A stretch of 64,000 nt of DNA from Microvirga sp. VF16 (GTDB lineage Bacteria > Pseudomonadota > Alphaproteobacteria > Rhizobiales > Beijerinckiaceae): positions 372,001 to 436,000 of the forward strand of contig NZ_CP069357.1 in the NCBI RefSeq assembly GCF_016864375.1, given 5' to 3'. Position 1 is the stretch's first letter. Each line of letters starts with the position of its first letter. The notes under the pieces were generated by a model, which saw only the letters and a list, made by a program, of their open reading frames with translations, was not told the DNA's origin and searched no databases. This document shows positions 16,364 through 25,344 of the stretch, piece after piece. The position numbers and the translations under genes were made by a program.

Positions 16364-16915
16364 ATGACGGCTCGCAGGACGAAGCATTCAGGCCCGGGAA
16401 CTCCGGGCGACAGGATCGAGACCAACCGGAGGACACATGCAAGGGCCGGGGGCTCGCGGGAACCCGCTGCATTGTCGGGGGCGAACCGCATCGAGGCCCA
16501 GTGTCGGGCGAAGGGGATGAGACTGACGGATCAGCGCCGCCTGATCGCCCACGTGCTCTCGGAGGCTGAAGATCATCCCGACGTGTTCGAACTGCACCGC
16601 CGCGTGGTAGCGCAATGCCCGCATGTCGCGCTCGCCACCGTCTACCGGACGGTCCGGCGCCTGGAAGCGGAGGGCATTCTCGAGCGGCATGAATTCCGTG
16701 ACGGCCATGCCCGGTACGAGCCGGCGTCGAAGACGCATCATGATCACCTGATCGACCTCGAAACGGGGAACGTGGTCGAGTTCCGCAATGCCGAGATCGA
16801 GAGGTTGCAAGCGGAGATCGCGCGACGGCTCGGTTACCGGCTCGTCAGCCATCGCCTGGAACTCTATGCCCTGCCGGTTCCGGTCATCCCTCGCTCGGAC
16901 GAGGACCGGTCCTGA
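16364..16915 (+). CDS. Fur-family metalloregulator
   Basis: The 183-residue product has an N-terminal extension of about 45 residues and then a Fur core: winged helix MRLTDQRRLIAHVLSEAEDHPDVFELHRRV with VALATVYRTVRRLEAEGIL, and the metal-sensing HHDHLIDLETGNVVEF. The C-terminal CxxC zinc motifs of some Fur proteins are absent, as in many rhizobial Fur/Mur proteins, so the sensed metal could be Fe(II) or Mn(II). It follows the ZIP gene by 18 bases on the same strand and may autoregulate the oxidase-ZIP-fur unit. A shorter product from the ATG at 16517 would begin at MRLTDQRR. Confidence 0.87.
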   Translation: MTARRTKHSGPGTPGDRIETNRRTHARAGGSREPAALSGANRIEAQCRAKGMRLTDQRRLIAHVLSEAEDHPDVFELHRRVVAQCPHVALATVYRTVRRLEAEGILERHEFRDGHARYEPASKTHHDHLIDLETGNVVEFRNAEIERLQAEIARRLGYRLVSHRLELYALPVPVIPRSDEDRS

Positions 16916-17049
16916 TCGGGCGTCCGTCCCGCAGGGGATTTCGAAGGCCATGCCGCATCCCGGTCCTCGACACGATGGCTGCTTTTCGAGAAGGTCGCGT
17001 TCGCTCGACTGAAGTGGGGCCCTGCCGCGGCTTCGAGGCTCGTGATGCC

Positions 17050-17571
17050 TCATCTTTTGGGGACCACCGTGATCGTGAGCAGGCCATCGGCCCCCTGGTC
17101 GAATGCCAGTGAATAGTGGGCCTTGATCCCGTCGCCCTCGCTCTGCCCATCGCGGAGGGCCGCCCCAGGCAAGTCCGAGAGCAACCTGGATCTCCGATTG
17201 GGTTGCAGCTCGGCATCGAAGATTTCCATCGTTGCCCCCAATGCTGCGGTGGCGTCGACGATGCGGTCATGAACATCGCCTGCGGCATCGGCTGCCAAGA
17301 GATCCGCTGCGATCATGATTTCCCTTGTCCGGGGCGGCATTGCCCGACCAGTGGCGACGAGGAACGCGCGCGCTGACGAGAAACGGCATTCGATCAGCTC
17401 GCGCCCCGCGCACCATTCGAGTTCAAAGCGCAGATCAAGGCCGGCCAACCGGAGCCTGTCGTTCACTACGATGCCGACATTGCGGGGCGATCTGTAGAAC
17501 GGGTCTGCGATGGCCGGCCCGGCAAGGGCGGCCATAAGGACCGTGGTGAGGATTTTCCGTCGGCTGTCCAC
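17050..17571 (-). CDS. Secreted protein of unknown function
   Basis: I do not recognise a family. From the GTG at 17571 the product is 173 residues with a signal peptide (RRKILTTVLMAALAGPAIA). A mature domain rich in beta and helix follows (FYRSPRNVGIVVNDRLRLAGLDLRFELEWCAGRELIECRF), with two cysteines about eight residues apart, and an end with SLAFDQGADGLLTITVVPKR. A GGCGGAGGG site precedes the GTG. The frame stays open up to 17793, but the added 74 residues look unlike a protein N-terminus. It is convergent with the Fur gene. Confidence 0.5.
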   Translation of the reverse strand: MDSRRKILTTVLMAALAGPAIADPFYRSPRNVGIVVNDRLRLAGLDLRFELEWCAGRELIECRFSSARAFLVATGRAMPPRTREIMIAADLLAADAAGDVHDRIVDATAALGATMEIFDAELQPNRRSRLLSDLPGAALRDGQSEGDGIKAHYSLAFDQGADGLLTITVVPKR

Positions 17572-18072
17572 CCGGGCGCCCTCCGCCGTCCGGAAGCATG
17601 GGCCAATACTGTGGCTGAAGCGTGCCTGCCAGCACGCCGCAGCAGATGGCGAATGTCCTTTCGAGGTTTGCGCTGTGCAAACCAGTTCGACTTGGGTGCT
17701 CTGGCAGCGGCCGCAATCACGCTCCAGGCGCTCAGGTGAGGGCGGCTCGGGAAGGTTGTGAAACCCGAACTGCGACCTGATCCACGTGCTCATTTTCCAC
17801 GAGGGCTCGGATGCATCGATCGAGCGAATGAGACTGGTGTTTTTGCACGCGGTTTCACTCGGCCCTTAGCCAGTGGGCCGCGTGTCAAGCAGTAGGCGGC
17901 GACTTCCTCACACGTCGCAAGGCGACCGCAAGTTACTTGCCTTGGGCCGCCACAGAAGCGGTGTGCTTTGGCGGCAGAGCGTCCGCGCCCTATTATCCTT
18001 GCAAGCCGCTATGCTTATGGTCGGAGATATCGACGTAATGCCTCTTATGCCTTTCTAAGGAAGGCTAGTTCC
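17572..18072. other. Intergenic, mostly without recognisable content
   Basis: This divergent gap lies between the leftward secreted protein and the rightward DsbA gene. The left half is an open upstream extension of the former's frame, probably not translated. I see no RNA gene or repeat. The DsbA ribosome binding site (AAGGAAGG) lies at its right edge. Confidence 0.35.
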
Positions 18073-18861
18073 ATGGATCAGACTCGGGGCAAACAGCCCA
18101 GAATCTCCCTTCGCTTTGCTCTCGCGATCGTTTTGGCTTTAGGCTCAACAGTTGCAAATAGCCAACCTGTACAATTCGATGCTCCGCAGCGCCAAGCTAT
18201 CGAGGCGATCATCAGGGAGTACTTGCTGAAAAACCCCGAGGTCTTGCAGGAAGCGATCGGGGAGCTTGAGCGCCGCCAGCAGGAGGCGCAGAAGAACGCT
18301 CAAACGACCGCATTGCGCGCCGAGCGGGAAAAGCTGATCAACTCGCCAAATGATTACGTGGTCGGCAATCCTTCCGGCGATGTGACCCTGGTCGAGTTCT
18401 TTGATTACAACTGTCCGTACTGCCGGAAGGCAAAGGGCGATGTCGACGCTCTCATCAGAAGCGATCCGAAGCTGCGGGTTGTGCTCAAGGAGTTCCCGAT
18501 TCTCGGGCCGGACTCCGTCGAGGCGAGTCGTGTGGTGGTCGCGGCGAAACAGCAACTCTCCCCGGACAAGTACCTGGCATTCCATGATAAGCTCATGGAG
18601 ACACGCGGCCGCGCGAACGGGGAGCGCGCACTGGCCGTGGCGAAGGAATTCGGGCTTGACCTGGCGAGGCTGCAGAAGGACATGCAGAGCGCTGCGGTCA
18701 CGGCCGTGCTTCAGGAGAATACCGGCCTTGGCGATAAGCTCGGCATTACGGGAACGCCCGCCTTCATCCTGAACGAAGATATCATTGCGGGCGCAGTAGG
18801 ACTTGAGCCGCTGCGGCAGGCAATTGCAAACACACGTCAGTGCGGCAAAATCGCATGTTAG
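18073..18861 (+). CDS. DsbA/ScsC-like thiol-disulphide oxidoreductase
   Basis: The 262-residue preprotein has an export signal (LRFALAIVLALGSTVANSQ), then a helical N-terminal region (IEAIIREYLLKNPEVLQEAIGELERRQQEAQ) typical of ScsC/Com1-like DsbA proteins. Its thioredoxin fold has the active site FFDYNCPYCRKAK near residue 120 and a cis-proline loop GITGTPAFIL. It acts in the periplasm on cysteine pairs, either oxidising or isomerising them. ScsC relatives are linked to copper tolerance. I chose the ATG at 18073 after AAGGAAGG. A related protein is encoded at 52162-52941 beside ccdA, with CLYC instead of CPYC. Confidence 0.9.
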   Translation: MDQTRGKQPRISLRFALAIVLALGSTVANSQPVQFDAPQRQAIEAIIREYLLKNPEVLQEAIGELERRQQEAQKNAQTTALRAEREKLINSPNDYVVGNPSGDVTLVEFFDYNCPYCRKAKGDVDALIRSDPKLRVVLKEFPILGPDSVEASRVVVAAKQQLSPDKYLAFHDKLMETRGRANGERALAVAKEFGLDLARLQKDMQSAAVTAVLQENTGLGDKLGITGTPAFILNEDIIAGAVGLEPLRQAIANTRQCGKIAC

Positions 18862-19041
18862 GCTTCTCCGTCAAAGGGCTCGGAACCTTAGTTCGTCCGG
18901 TCTCTGATCGTCAGGCTTATCGGGATCGCAATAACCTTGAACTTCTGATCGGACTGTCTCAAACAAGTCCGCTCCATCGCCAGCCGCGACGAGAAGCGCC
19001 GCCAACTATCTCGCAATGATCATCATCAGGCCGGTCATGCG

Positions 19042-19718
19042 CTAGTGGTCGAAATCTGGTACTTGGTTCCCGCGATGATCGGCCGGCTCTGCGCCATAAT
19101 CGAGCACCGCGACCCTCAAAACAACGCGCCCGCCAACGCTGTCGTTGGAACCTCCTCTTCCGAGGCGATTACCCCGTCGATTCGACGAGGATCACCAGGG
19201 ACTCCGGCACCACGCCATCGAAGGCCATCGCGTCACTGGCCGCCTTGCTTTGCATCGCCGTTTTCAAGGCATCCAAATCCGGCACGTCCATCATCACAGC
19301 CACCCGAGCCGGATTTTGTGGATCTACGAACGTTCGGATGTTGGTCACTCCGAGCGAACCGAAAAACTCTTTGCGCTTCGGTGAGGTGAGCCAGTGCTCC
19401 GTGCCCTTTGTGATGTTGTGATGGCCAATAATCGTTGGCATAGCATCCTCCCTGCGACGATGCCGACGGCCGGATCGAGAGCCGCGCTCCAAGGCTACGA
19501 TGCCCTGTTCATGCTGCGCTGTAAACCACCGCGGTCAGACGCGGGCCGGGCGGTTCAGAGTCGTCGCCAGAGTCGTCATGTGGGAAATACCAGCCGACGG
19601 CCGAAGGACCCTTTCTCAAGCAAGATCGGGAGCAGCAGCTCGGGACGGGGGATAACCGCAACGGGTCAACACTAGCCCGTTGGCCCTGGGAACCAAGTGT
19701 CAGATTTTGACCACTAGC
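19042..19718. mobile_element. TIR-bounded 677-bp unit without transposase
   Basis: Two 30-bp inverted repeats bound this unit. The left end starts CTAGTGGTCGAAATCT and continues to CTTGGTTCCC (19042-19071). The right end (19689-19718) is its reverse complement with about four mismatches. The only gene inside is the 90-residue protein at 19169-19441. The same terminal sequence, diverged, bounds the unit at 47900-49132. No clear target duplication is visible. It looks like a passenger-carrying cassette mobilised in trans, like the mobile insertion cassettes known from other bacteria. Confidence 0.6.
19169..19441 (-). CDS. Small conserved-looking protein of unknown function
   Basis: The 90-residue product starts MPTIIGHHNITKGTEHWLTSPKRKEFFGSLG. 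It reads as an alpha-beta protein with the segment VTNIRTFVDPQNPARVAVMMDVPDLDALKTAMQSKAASDAMAFDGV and ends in a strand ESLVILVEST. This pattern is like dimeric alpha-beta barrel hypothetical proteins, but I cannot name a function. It has no signal peptide. It is the sole gene inside the TIR-bounded unit 19042-19718, so it would be its passenger. The ribosome binding site is weak but the frame is well formed. Confidence 0.6.
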   Translation of the reverse strand: MPTIIGHHNITKGTEHWLTSPKRKEFFGSLGVTNIRTFVDPQNPARVAVMMDVPDLDALKTAMQSKAASDAMAFDGVVPESLVILVESTG

Positions 19719-20079
19719 AATAGTTCTTTGCAGACACGCCTGGCGCGGCCGCTTCCTTCCAGGCTGCTGAAGTGCCCGGCCGATGATGATCGCCCTGGCT
19801 AGGCTTGCGGGCCCCGTCTGGTTCTTACCAAGGCGTTACATTGGCCCTAGCGAACTGCAGGGCGGCCGATCATGCCGTCTACAGAGCATTGCTTGAGCAA
19901 AGCCGCAGGAGGCTAGGCGTGTCTGATCACTCCCGCGAATTGAAGGCTTGATTGGTCAATCTGTGATAATGTGCCAAGCAGTCATTAAGCGGTTCGGCAC
20001 CTTGGAAGAATGCTAGCCGACATTGAAGGAAGGAGACGGCAAACCGTCCAGGCGGGGGCTCGGGTTCCGGGAGGAAGCA
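19719..20079. other. Gene-free region with a dispersed repeat
   Basis: I see no gene here. At about 19750-19813 lies a stretch of roughly 65 bases, including AGGCTGCTGAAGTGCCCGGC and CCTGGCTAGGCTTGCGGG. It recurs with about three quarters identity at 35230-35294. Confidence 0.4.
19750..19813 (+). repeat. Dispersed repeat, copy 1
   Basis: It shares the framework AGGCTGCT-RARGTGCCCGGC ... YCTGGCTAGRCTTGCGGG with 35230-35294. The nature is unknown; it may be an insertion-element end or a conserved RNA. The copies lie beside, not inside, known genes. Confidence 0.5.
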
Positions 20080-20421
20080 ATGAGATATGCCCGTTTTGCT
20101 GGATTGATAGGCACGGTGGCCTTGATGTTAGCCCCGGCTATTGCGCTGGCTCAGGCTGAGCCAGAAAGCGGCTTAATCCGGGCTGATGAGATTACGCGCG
20201 CTCTCCGTGGCAAAGTCTGCACGTCGCGGGTGGGCGCCACCTTCGCGTTCGCCAACGATGGGCATTACGCTTACGACGGGTTGTGGACCGACCACGGTAC
20301 CTACTCGGTCCATGACGGTGCGGTCACCGTCCTGCTTGACAGTGGTCTTGAAAGAGACTTCGCCATTTCGAGGCGGGGAGGAGTGCTTTACATGGAGGAG
20401 ACCGCCGTCTCATGCGCATGA
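20080..20421 (+). CDS. Small secreted hypothetical protein
   Basis: The 113-residue product has a signal peptide (MRYARFAGLIGTVALMLAPAIALA) followed by a domain of about 85 residues (LIRADEITRALRGKVCTSRVGATFAFANDGHYAYDGLWTDHGTYSVHDGAVTVLLDSGLERDFAI). It ends with EETAVSCA. Two cysteines, one early and one at the end, may form a disulphide. The beta-rich pattern with a GHYAYDGLW turn resembles small lipocalin-like exported proteins, but I do not assign a family. A GAGGAAG site supports the ATG at 20080. Confidence 0.65.
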   Translation: MRYARFAGLIGTVALMLAPAIALAQAEPESGLIRADEITRALRGKVCTSRVGATFAFANDGHYAYDGLWTDHGTYSVHDGAVTVLLDSGLERDFAISRRGGVLYMEETAVSCA

Positions 20422-20494
20422 GCCATTCCACTCGAAAGGGATCTCCTCAACGATCCACCGCGCGTAACCAGGTGCTACTGTAGACGGTTCCTCA

Positions 20495-20734
20495 ATGATC
20501 AACAGGCCAGTCCGACCGACCGTAAAGCTGACGGGCGCTCCCTTCGAAGCCGAAGGAGCCCAACAGCTCAACCGGCGCAAGCGCCGGATTGCGGCTGGTC
20601 GCCTCAGACGTGCCGGCATCCTCGAGGATCCGCTCACCACCTTCCTACGCTCCCGACGAGGAGCGCTCTGCCTCCTCGCAGGGGTTCTGCTCCTCGCCGC
20701 AGCTCTGTATGGTCTATATCTCGGCAAGATGTAA
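20495..20734 (+). CDS. Possible small membrane protein
   Basis: The frame encodes 79 residues with a basic N-terminal half (RRKRRIAAGRLRRAGILEDPLTTFLRSRRG) and a C-terminal helix (ALCLLAGVLLLAAALYGLYLGKM). It has the look of a tail-anchored small protein. No good ribosome binding site is visible and the family is unknown. It could be a chance frame in GC-rich DNA, although the hydrophobic helix argues for a gene. Confidence 0.35.
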   Translation: MINRPVRPTVKLTGAPFEAEGAQQLNRRKRRIAAGRLRRAGILEDPLTTFLRSRRGALCLLAGVLLLAAALYGLYLGKM

Positions 20735-20908
20735 GGCGAGGCATCTGATCCCGTCGGTGGAATATGGCAAAGATCCTAGCGGACCCGATTATGTGGGACA
20801 GAGAGCCAACCTCCCCACAGAGCTTCAGTCATCGGGCCTCCGCCAGGTGGCCCGGGAGGTTTGACAAACTCAATCTCCGCCCAGAACGGGGCATGCAGGA
20901 GGACTGGG

Positions 20909-21517
20909 ATGAGCTTCTACAGCGACGTCGTGCTGCCCCGCCTCCTCGACCATGCGATGAAAAATGAGGATCTCGTCGGCTACCGCCAACGAATCGTCGG
21001 GGCGGCGCACGGCCGGGTGCTGGAGGTCGGCATCGGATCGGGCCTAAACCTGCCATTCTACGGCCCCGGGGTGACGGAGATCATCGGCCTGGAGCCCTCG
21101 CGGGCCCTCATAGCTCTAGCCTCGCGCCGCGCCGGACCGAGTGGCAGGGCCGTGTCCTTCCTGCCAAGGTCTGCTGAGGCGATCCCGCTCGAACGAAGCA
21201 GTGTCGATACCATCGTGACGACTTGGACCATGTGCTCCATCCCCGATGCTGCAGCGGCCCTCGCCGAGATGCGACGGGTGCTCAAGCCTGGCGGGGATCT
21301 CCTGTTTGTCGAGCACGGCCGGGCACCCGATTCTTGGGTGGTCCGCTTCCAGGACTGGCTCACTCCCGCCTGGAGACCGCTCGCCGGTGGCTGTCATCTC
21401 AACCGGCCGATCGCCGATCTCATCACAGGGGCAGGTTTCGGGATTGTTGGCCTGCGCACCGGATATGCTCGTGGGCCACGCCCCTTCACGTTCATGTACG
21501 AGGGCCTAGCGCGCTAA
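20909..21517 (+). CDS. Class I SAM-dependent methyltransferase
   Basis: The 202-residue cytoplasmic protein is a Rossmann-fold methyltransferase. The S-adenosylmethionine motif is VLEVGIGSGLNLPFYG (about residues 38-53), followed by the acidic end of strand 2 (IIGLEPS). The motifs DTIVTTWTMCSIPD and EMRRVLKPGGDLLFVEHG are typical of the UbiE/type 11 group. The form with LNLPFY and TWTMCSIPD matches the methyltransferase type 11 proteins near METTL7-like thiol methyltransferases, but the substrate is unknown. The start at 20909 follows AGGAGG; an upstream start at 20861 is less likely. Confidence 0.88.
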   Translation: MSFYSDVVLPRLLDHAMKNEDLVGYRQRIVGAAHGRVLEVGIGSGLNLPFYGPGVTEIIGLEPSRALIALASRRAGPSGRAVSFLPRSAEAIPLERSSVDTIVTTWTMCSIPDAAAALAEMRRVLKPGGDLLFVEHGRAPDSWVVRFQDWLTPAWRPLAGGCHLNRPIADLITGAGFGIVGLRTGYARGPRPFTFMYEGLAR

Positions 21518-21588
21518 ACCTGAAGCCCCACTCCAAGGCATGCGACGGAACCGGGTACCGGAGGCCGCCGTTTTGGCTTTGACCCCTG

Positions 21589-21963
21589 ATGGATGGTGCT
21601 GTGGCCGATTTCATTCGCCTCATGCTAAGCCGCGGGATCATCGCGCTGGTGGCCCTTGGCTTCGCGAGTGCGCCGTTGCACGCGAGTCTCCGTGTTCGCG
21701 GGTCAATCTCTACCCAGGACCTCTATGCCGCGAATGCGGCCAAAACAGAGTGCGTAACTGCCAACCACAAGCATGCCTCGCAGTCGAAGGGCCACGTGTC
21801 TGGGCAATCGTGTTGTCATTCCGCTTGCACTATGGCCCTGGCCCCGTCTGTTGCCGGCGGGATTCATCCTACTGCTCCGAGGGCCCCTGTTCCGATGTCG
21901 CCAGACCTGATGCCGGTATCGGCAGCACTGTCAGGCATCGATCATCCCCCAAAACCTGCCTGA
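21589..21963 (+). CDS. Secreted Cys/His-containing hypothetical protein
   Basis: The 124-residue product has a hydrophobic N-terminal segment (LMLSRGIIALVALGFASAPLHA). It continues with ECVTANHKHASQSKGHVSGQSCCHSACTMAL, a cluster of His and Cys that could bind metal, then a Pro-rich tail. It is similar in layout to short DUF2946-like proteins of copper clusters and to the protein at 13195-13587 (signal, His stretch, CC-x-xC), though I cannot prove homology. The start is uncertain since no clear ribosome binding site precedes it. The four-helix copper protein follows on the same strand. Confidence 0.5.
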   Translation: MDGAVADFIRLMLSRGIIALVALGFASAPLHASLRVRGSISTQDLYAANAAKTECVTANHKHASQSKGHVSGQSCCHSACTMALAPSVAGGIHPTAPRAPVPMSPDLMPVSAALSGIDHPPKPA

Positions 21964-22091
21964 TTCTGGCGGAGCCTTCATGCCATCAATGGGTGCAAGG
22001 CCTCCGCCCCTCGAGCGTCAGTCCGTCGGCGCGTCAGGCGCCGCGCCGGTGCGGGCTAGTCCCTAGCGCGCCAAGAATTCAGGAGACCACC

Positions 22092-22424
22092 ATGCATCAG
22101 CTATCGCCTGAGATGCGGGCTTGCATCGACGAGTGCCTGCGCTGCTACCAGACCTGTTTCGGCACGGCGATGACCCACTGCCTCGAGCAGGGCGGCAAGC
22201 ACGTCGAACCCGGCCACTTCCGGCTCATGATCGCCTGCGCCGAGATCTGCAAGACCGCGGCCGGCTTCATGCTGATGAACTCGCCGCACCACAAGCATGC
22301 CTGCCGCGAATGCGCCGAGATCTGCGAGGAATGCGCCCGCTCCTGCGAGCAGGTCGGCGACATGCAGGACTGTATCGAGGCCTGCCGCCGCTGCGCCGAA
22401 AGCTGCCGCCGAATGGCCGCCTGA
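22092..22424 (+). CDS. Four-helix-bundle copper-binding protein (Csp/DUF326-like)
   Basis: The 110-residue protein has no signal peptide and is packed with cysteines in helical spacing: MRACIDECLRCYQTC, then HCLEQG, IACAEICKTA, HACRECAEICEECARSCEQ and QDCIEACRRCAESCRRM. This is the four-helix-bundle copper storage pattern (DUF326, Csp family), in which thiols lining the bundle bind many Cu(I) ions. Lacking an export signal, it would store or buffer copper in the cytoplasm, like Csp3. The ATG at 22092 follows AGGAG. It stands alone between a small secreted protein gene and a convergent spondin-domain gene. Confidence 0.93.
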   Translation: MHQLSPEMRACIDECLRCYQTCFGTAMTHCLEQGGKHVEPGHFRLMIACAEICKTAAGFMLMNSPHHKHACRECAEICEECARSCEQVGDMQDCIEACRRCAESCRRMAA

Positions 22425-22563
22425 AAGGCCTCGGCCTCGAGCACCTCTTCAGGAAGCAGTTACCCATCCCGGCGGCTAAACTGTACTGGGTTCGCCGGGA
22501 TGCCGCCATCAGAGGCTGCCGGCCCAGGCCTGCAGAGGAGTCGTCGCGGCATGAATGGCGGTT

Positions 22564-23232
22564 CTACTCAGGTGCGACGGTGACCCGAATCACGCTCGCG
22601 GCGGGCGGGTAGGAGGCCTCGTCGATCCGGCGCAGCACGCCATTCTCGGAGGCGCCAGTGTTTGGCGCCGCCTGTCGCGGCGCTTGATCCGAGCCGACAC
22701 CGGGCGGCTGGTTGACTTCGGTCCCAGCATCCCAAAGGGCGACGCTGGCGGTCAGTTCACCGCTGACCGGTTGGCCATCCGCCGTGAACAGGTCCATGCC
22801 ACCCTCCTGCGGTGCATAGACGAGATCGTTGGACTGCACGAACATAACCGCGAAATGAAGCCGATCGCCAGGCTCCGCCGTGATGGTGAAGTCCTCATTG
22901 TGCAAGAACGGCTGTGCGATCGGCGACGATCTGCCGTGATTGAGCGCCGCGATCAATGGCGTGGGATTGCCGTCTTCGGCCAATGACTCCAAGGCGGTGC
23001 CTGCCGGCTGCCCCGGCGTGAAGAAGACAAACTTGTCTTTGGAGACGACATAGAGGCCGGGGGAGATCGGGGCTCTCGTGCGTCTGCCGTCGGGCAGTGT
23101 GAGCGTCTCGTTGCTTGTGATGCTCTCGATGGACACCGCGAAGGTGACCGGACCTTCGGCATGCGCCGCACTGGTGATGGCGGCCCCCGCGACAAGAGTC
23201 ATGGCGAGCGTGAACTGGGGATGACGGAACAT
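22564..23232 (-). CDS. Spondin-domain secreted protein
   Basis: The 222-residue preprotein has a signal peptide (TLAMTLVAGAAITSAAHA). Its spondin_N-type domain begins FAVSIESITSNETLTLPDG and includes ISPGLYVVSKDKFVFFTPGQPAG, LESLAEDGNPTPLIAAL and FTITAEPGDRLHFAVMFVQSNDLVYAP. Bacterial spondin-domain proteins are periplasmic or surface proteins of unclear role, sometimes near metal-resistance genes. The start at 23232 follows AAGGAGAATGCA. It is convergent with the copper storage protein gene. Confidence 0.85.
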   Translation of the reverse strand: MFRHPQFTLAMTLVAGAAITSAAHAEGPVTFAVSIESITSNETLTLPDGRRTRAPISPGLYVVSKDKFVFFTPGQPAGTALESLAEDGNPTPLIAALNHGRSSPIAQPFLHNEDFTITAEPGDRLHFAVMFVQSNDLVYAPQEGGMDLFTADGQPVSGELTASVALWDAGTEVNQPPGVGSDQAPRQAAPNTGASENGVLRRIDEASYPPAASVIRVTVAPE

Positions 23233-23881
23233 TGCATTCTCCTTGCCCAAGCGCGCTGGACACTCCAGCGCGACGTCTACAGCCTAGAAGGTCAAGGGGA
23301 TTACGGACCAATGCCGAATAGCTCGCGATTCCATAGCGACCCGCTTGTCTCCGTCGCGAATGTTTCTAAGCCCGAGTAGGAGACCAGCACCTGCCGATCA
23401 ACGTACGCTGCGAACCAGCCTAGTCTCAATATGGGATCGTCTCGTCAGTGGAACCGGGAGATTGCGACATAAACCTGCGCCTTCGCCGAAGCTGACTGGA
23501 CGGCCGCTCATGTGCACCCACTTTCCTATCATGGACGCATCGAACGGGTAGAGAAGCATGTCGGAGTAGGGGATGCGAGAGCCATGGGGAACGGGACTGC
23601 TTCACGCTCAACTGCAAGCAGAAGATTGGACCACGTTTGATGCGCTACACGGTGGCAACTCTCCGTTGAAGCCCATTGAACTCTATCCTGACTGCAGCCA
23701 CCAATGATCAAAAGAACGGCCGAGTGCGGACACGGTGCTTTTGAGAACCTTCAGGTCTGATCCTGTTCCCAAGACCTCTGAAGCAAGATGAATGTGGCAT
23801 TGCTGACACCGGACGGTTCGCGCAGTTCGTTGGCAAGTTCTTACAGCATGACCAGCCTCATTTGTCGGTTCTGAGTGACGC
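23233..23881. other. Gene-free region
   Basis: I find no convincing coding frame, RNA gene or repeat in these about 650 bases. Short frames on both strands have no ribosome binding sites and no recognisable composition. An inverted repeat (CTGGA-GTG-TCCAG) lies just upstream of the spondin gene near 23250-23262 and could be an operator. Confidence 0.35.
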
Positions 23882-24115
23882 TCAAGTCTTGCTCGGCGAA
23901 ATCACAAAAAAGTAGAATCCGTCACGCTGCACGGCCGCTTGTGCCGCCTCTGCTTTGAAGCCACGTCGGCTGCTCCCGGGCCGGCCCAGCGTGCCTCGGA
24001 ACTTCCAGCCTGCACCGATGAGGAAGTCCGGGATCGGGCTACTCTTCGGGACCGCGCAGAACAGGTCGCGAGCGAACCGTGATTCAAAAATGATATAGGA
24101 TTGTGCCGCAGTCAC
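23882..24115 (-). CDS. Possible small hypothetical protein
   Basis: From a GTG at 24115 the frame gives 77 residues: a segment QSYIIFESRFARDLFCAVPKSSPIPDFLIGAGWKFRG and a C-terminal RDGFYFFVIS. The alternation of hydrophobic and polar residues looks protein-like and the frame has no obvious antisense gene. I do not recognise it. AGGTGAGG lies before the GTG. The frame extends upstream to 24274 with a less convincing start. Confidence 0.35.
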   Translation of the reverse strand: MTAAQSYIIFESRFARDLFCAVPKSSPIPDFLIGAGWKFRGTLGRPGSSRRGFKAEAAQAAVQRDGFYFFVISPSKT

Positions 24116-25344
24116 TTTCCGTGCCTCACCTTGAACAGGGTGACGGCCGGAGGCAAAGTCAGAATGCGAGCCGTTACCCTCTCTTTTGCTTGCAAGAGGG
24201 CGGGGCACTTCGTTATCCAGAGGGCTAGCGCCGGCTGGTTTCCGCCTCCGGCGGTTAACGGTCTTGTCTGGCAATGCAGTGCTCCGGAAGATAGCAATAG
24301 ATCAGTTGGCAGCGGGCGGCGCCAGTGATCAAAGGTCTATTCGCCTGATTCAGCCGCCCAGGGTTGCGCGGCCGTGGCATCCTGCCTTTGAGATCACCCT
24401 TGGGGCGGTCCGAAGGCGCGCTATCGCCGATCATGCGCGGGAGCGACTGCGTGACCGTCATGGCAACACATGCCGATATAGGCTCGGGGAGAGCATGCAA
24501 GGCGCGTATGCCAGCCAGCGCGTTGGCCAATGTAATCTGGCACCTTGGACGCCTGCCCTTGTGCCAAATCATAGTAAAACGCTGCGGCCGAACCGCAGAT
24601 CGACGTGCCATGGCCCCTCACCAAAAAGCACACTGCTCATAAGGCGGCTACGCCTGTGCCCGAAGAGCGGCGCATCGCCTCTGAGCATAAGTTCGTATGG
24701 CAGTGCTTCGAGGTTACAGCGCACTTCCAACGGGATGCACGACAACCGAACCCGATGCAGGCACGCCGGCCGAGTCCGCGGCGGCTCCCGGGGAAACTTG
24801 TAAGATACCAAGCTCGATTTGACGGGCAGCGTCGGAGCGGGTGGTATTCTGGCAGCCTGAAGGATGGCTTGGTGCTCCCACAGGCCGTCAGGTCCTGCAC
24901 CTGCGGAGCACCGCTAAGCGGTTGCGGAGCTTGACCCCTGCCTCGCCCAAGCGGAGAGCGACGATGCCCGAATGGCAGATTCAGAACTCGGCTCCGCTGC
25001 GCAAAACGCGATTTGATCCGACATCGTCTGACAAACCAAATCCTGACAATCATATCGTGCTGAAATAACAGCAGCTCCGCTCACACCCATCTCGGCGCGA
25101 TCCATGACCGCGAAATGCACCCAGCGCCTCCTGATGCGAAGTATTGGGTCAAGGGCATTGTATGCGGGGCGATGATTGATTCACACAATGCCGCACCGCT
25201 CCTGCCATGGCGGCAACCCTATCGCTTCTGCTCGTCGCGCTACCGCGCGTTCCCTCGCATGCGGATGTAACCGGGACCGTATTCTATCCGAACTCATGGT
25301 CAGGAGCGTGTTTCAGGCGCCGCCCACGACAAGGAGAATGAACA
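24116..25344. other. Long gene-poor region
   Basis: About 1.2 kb with no gene I can support. Several frames of 60-140 codons exist on both strands, but none has a ribosome binding site, a signal peptide or a recognised motif, and they overlap one another. This may be decayed DNA. Near its right end the motif GATGTAACC (25264-25272) weakly resembles the end of the 23-bp motif described at 37088. Confidence 0.4.

Noticed and set aside
15227..16387. 386-codon open frame opposite the ZIP gene
   Set aside because: It is a shadow frame of the ZIP coding region in GC-rich DNA.
23281..23300. AAGGTCAAGG upstream of the spondin gene as a CueR promoter
   Set aside because: The TTGACC-like box is there, but no dyad or -10 box occurs at 19 bases.
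25250..25272. GATGTAACC near 25264 as a further motif copy
   Set aside because: Only the last nine bases fit; the CAC half and GTGA are not present.
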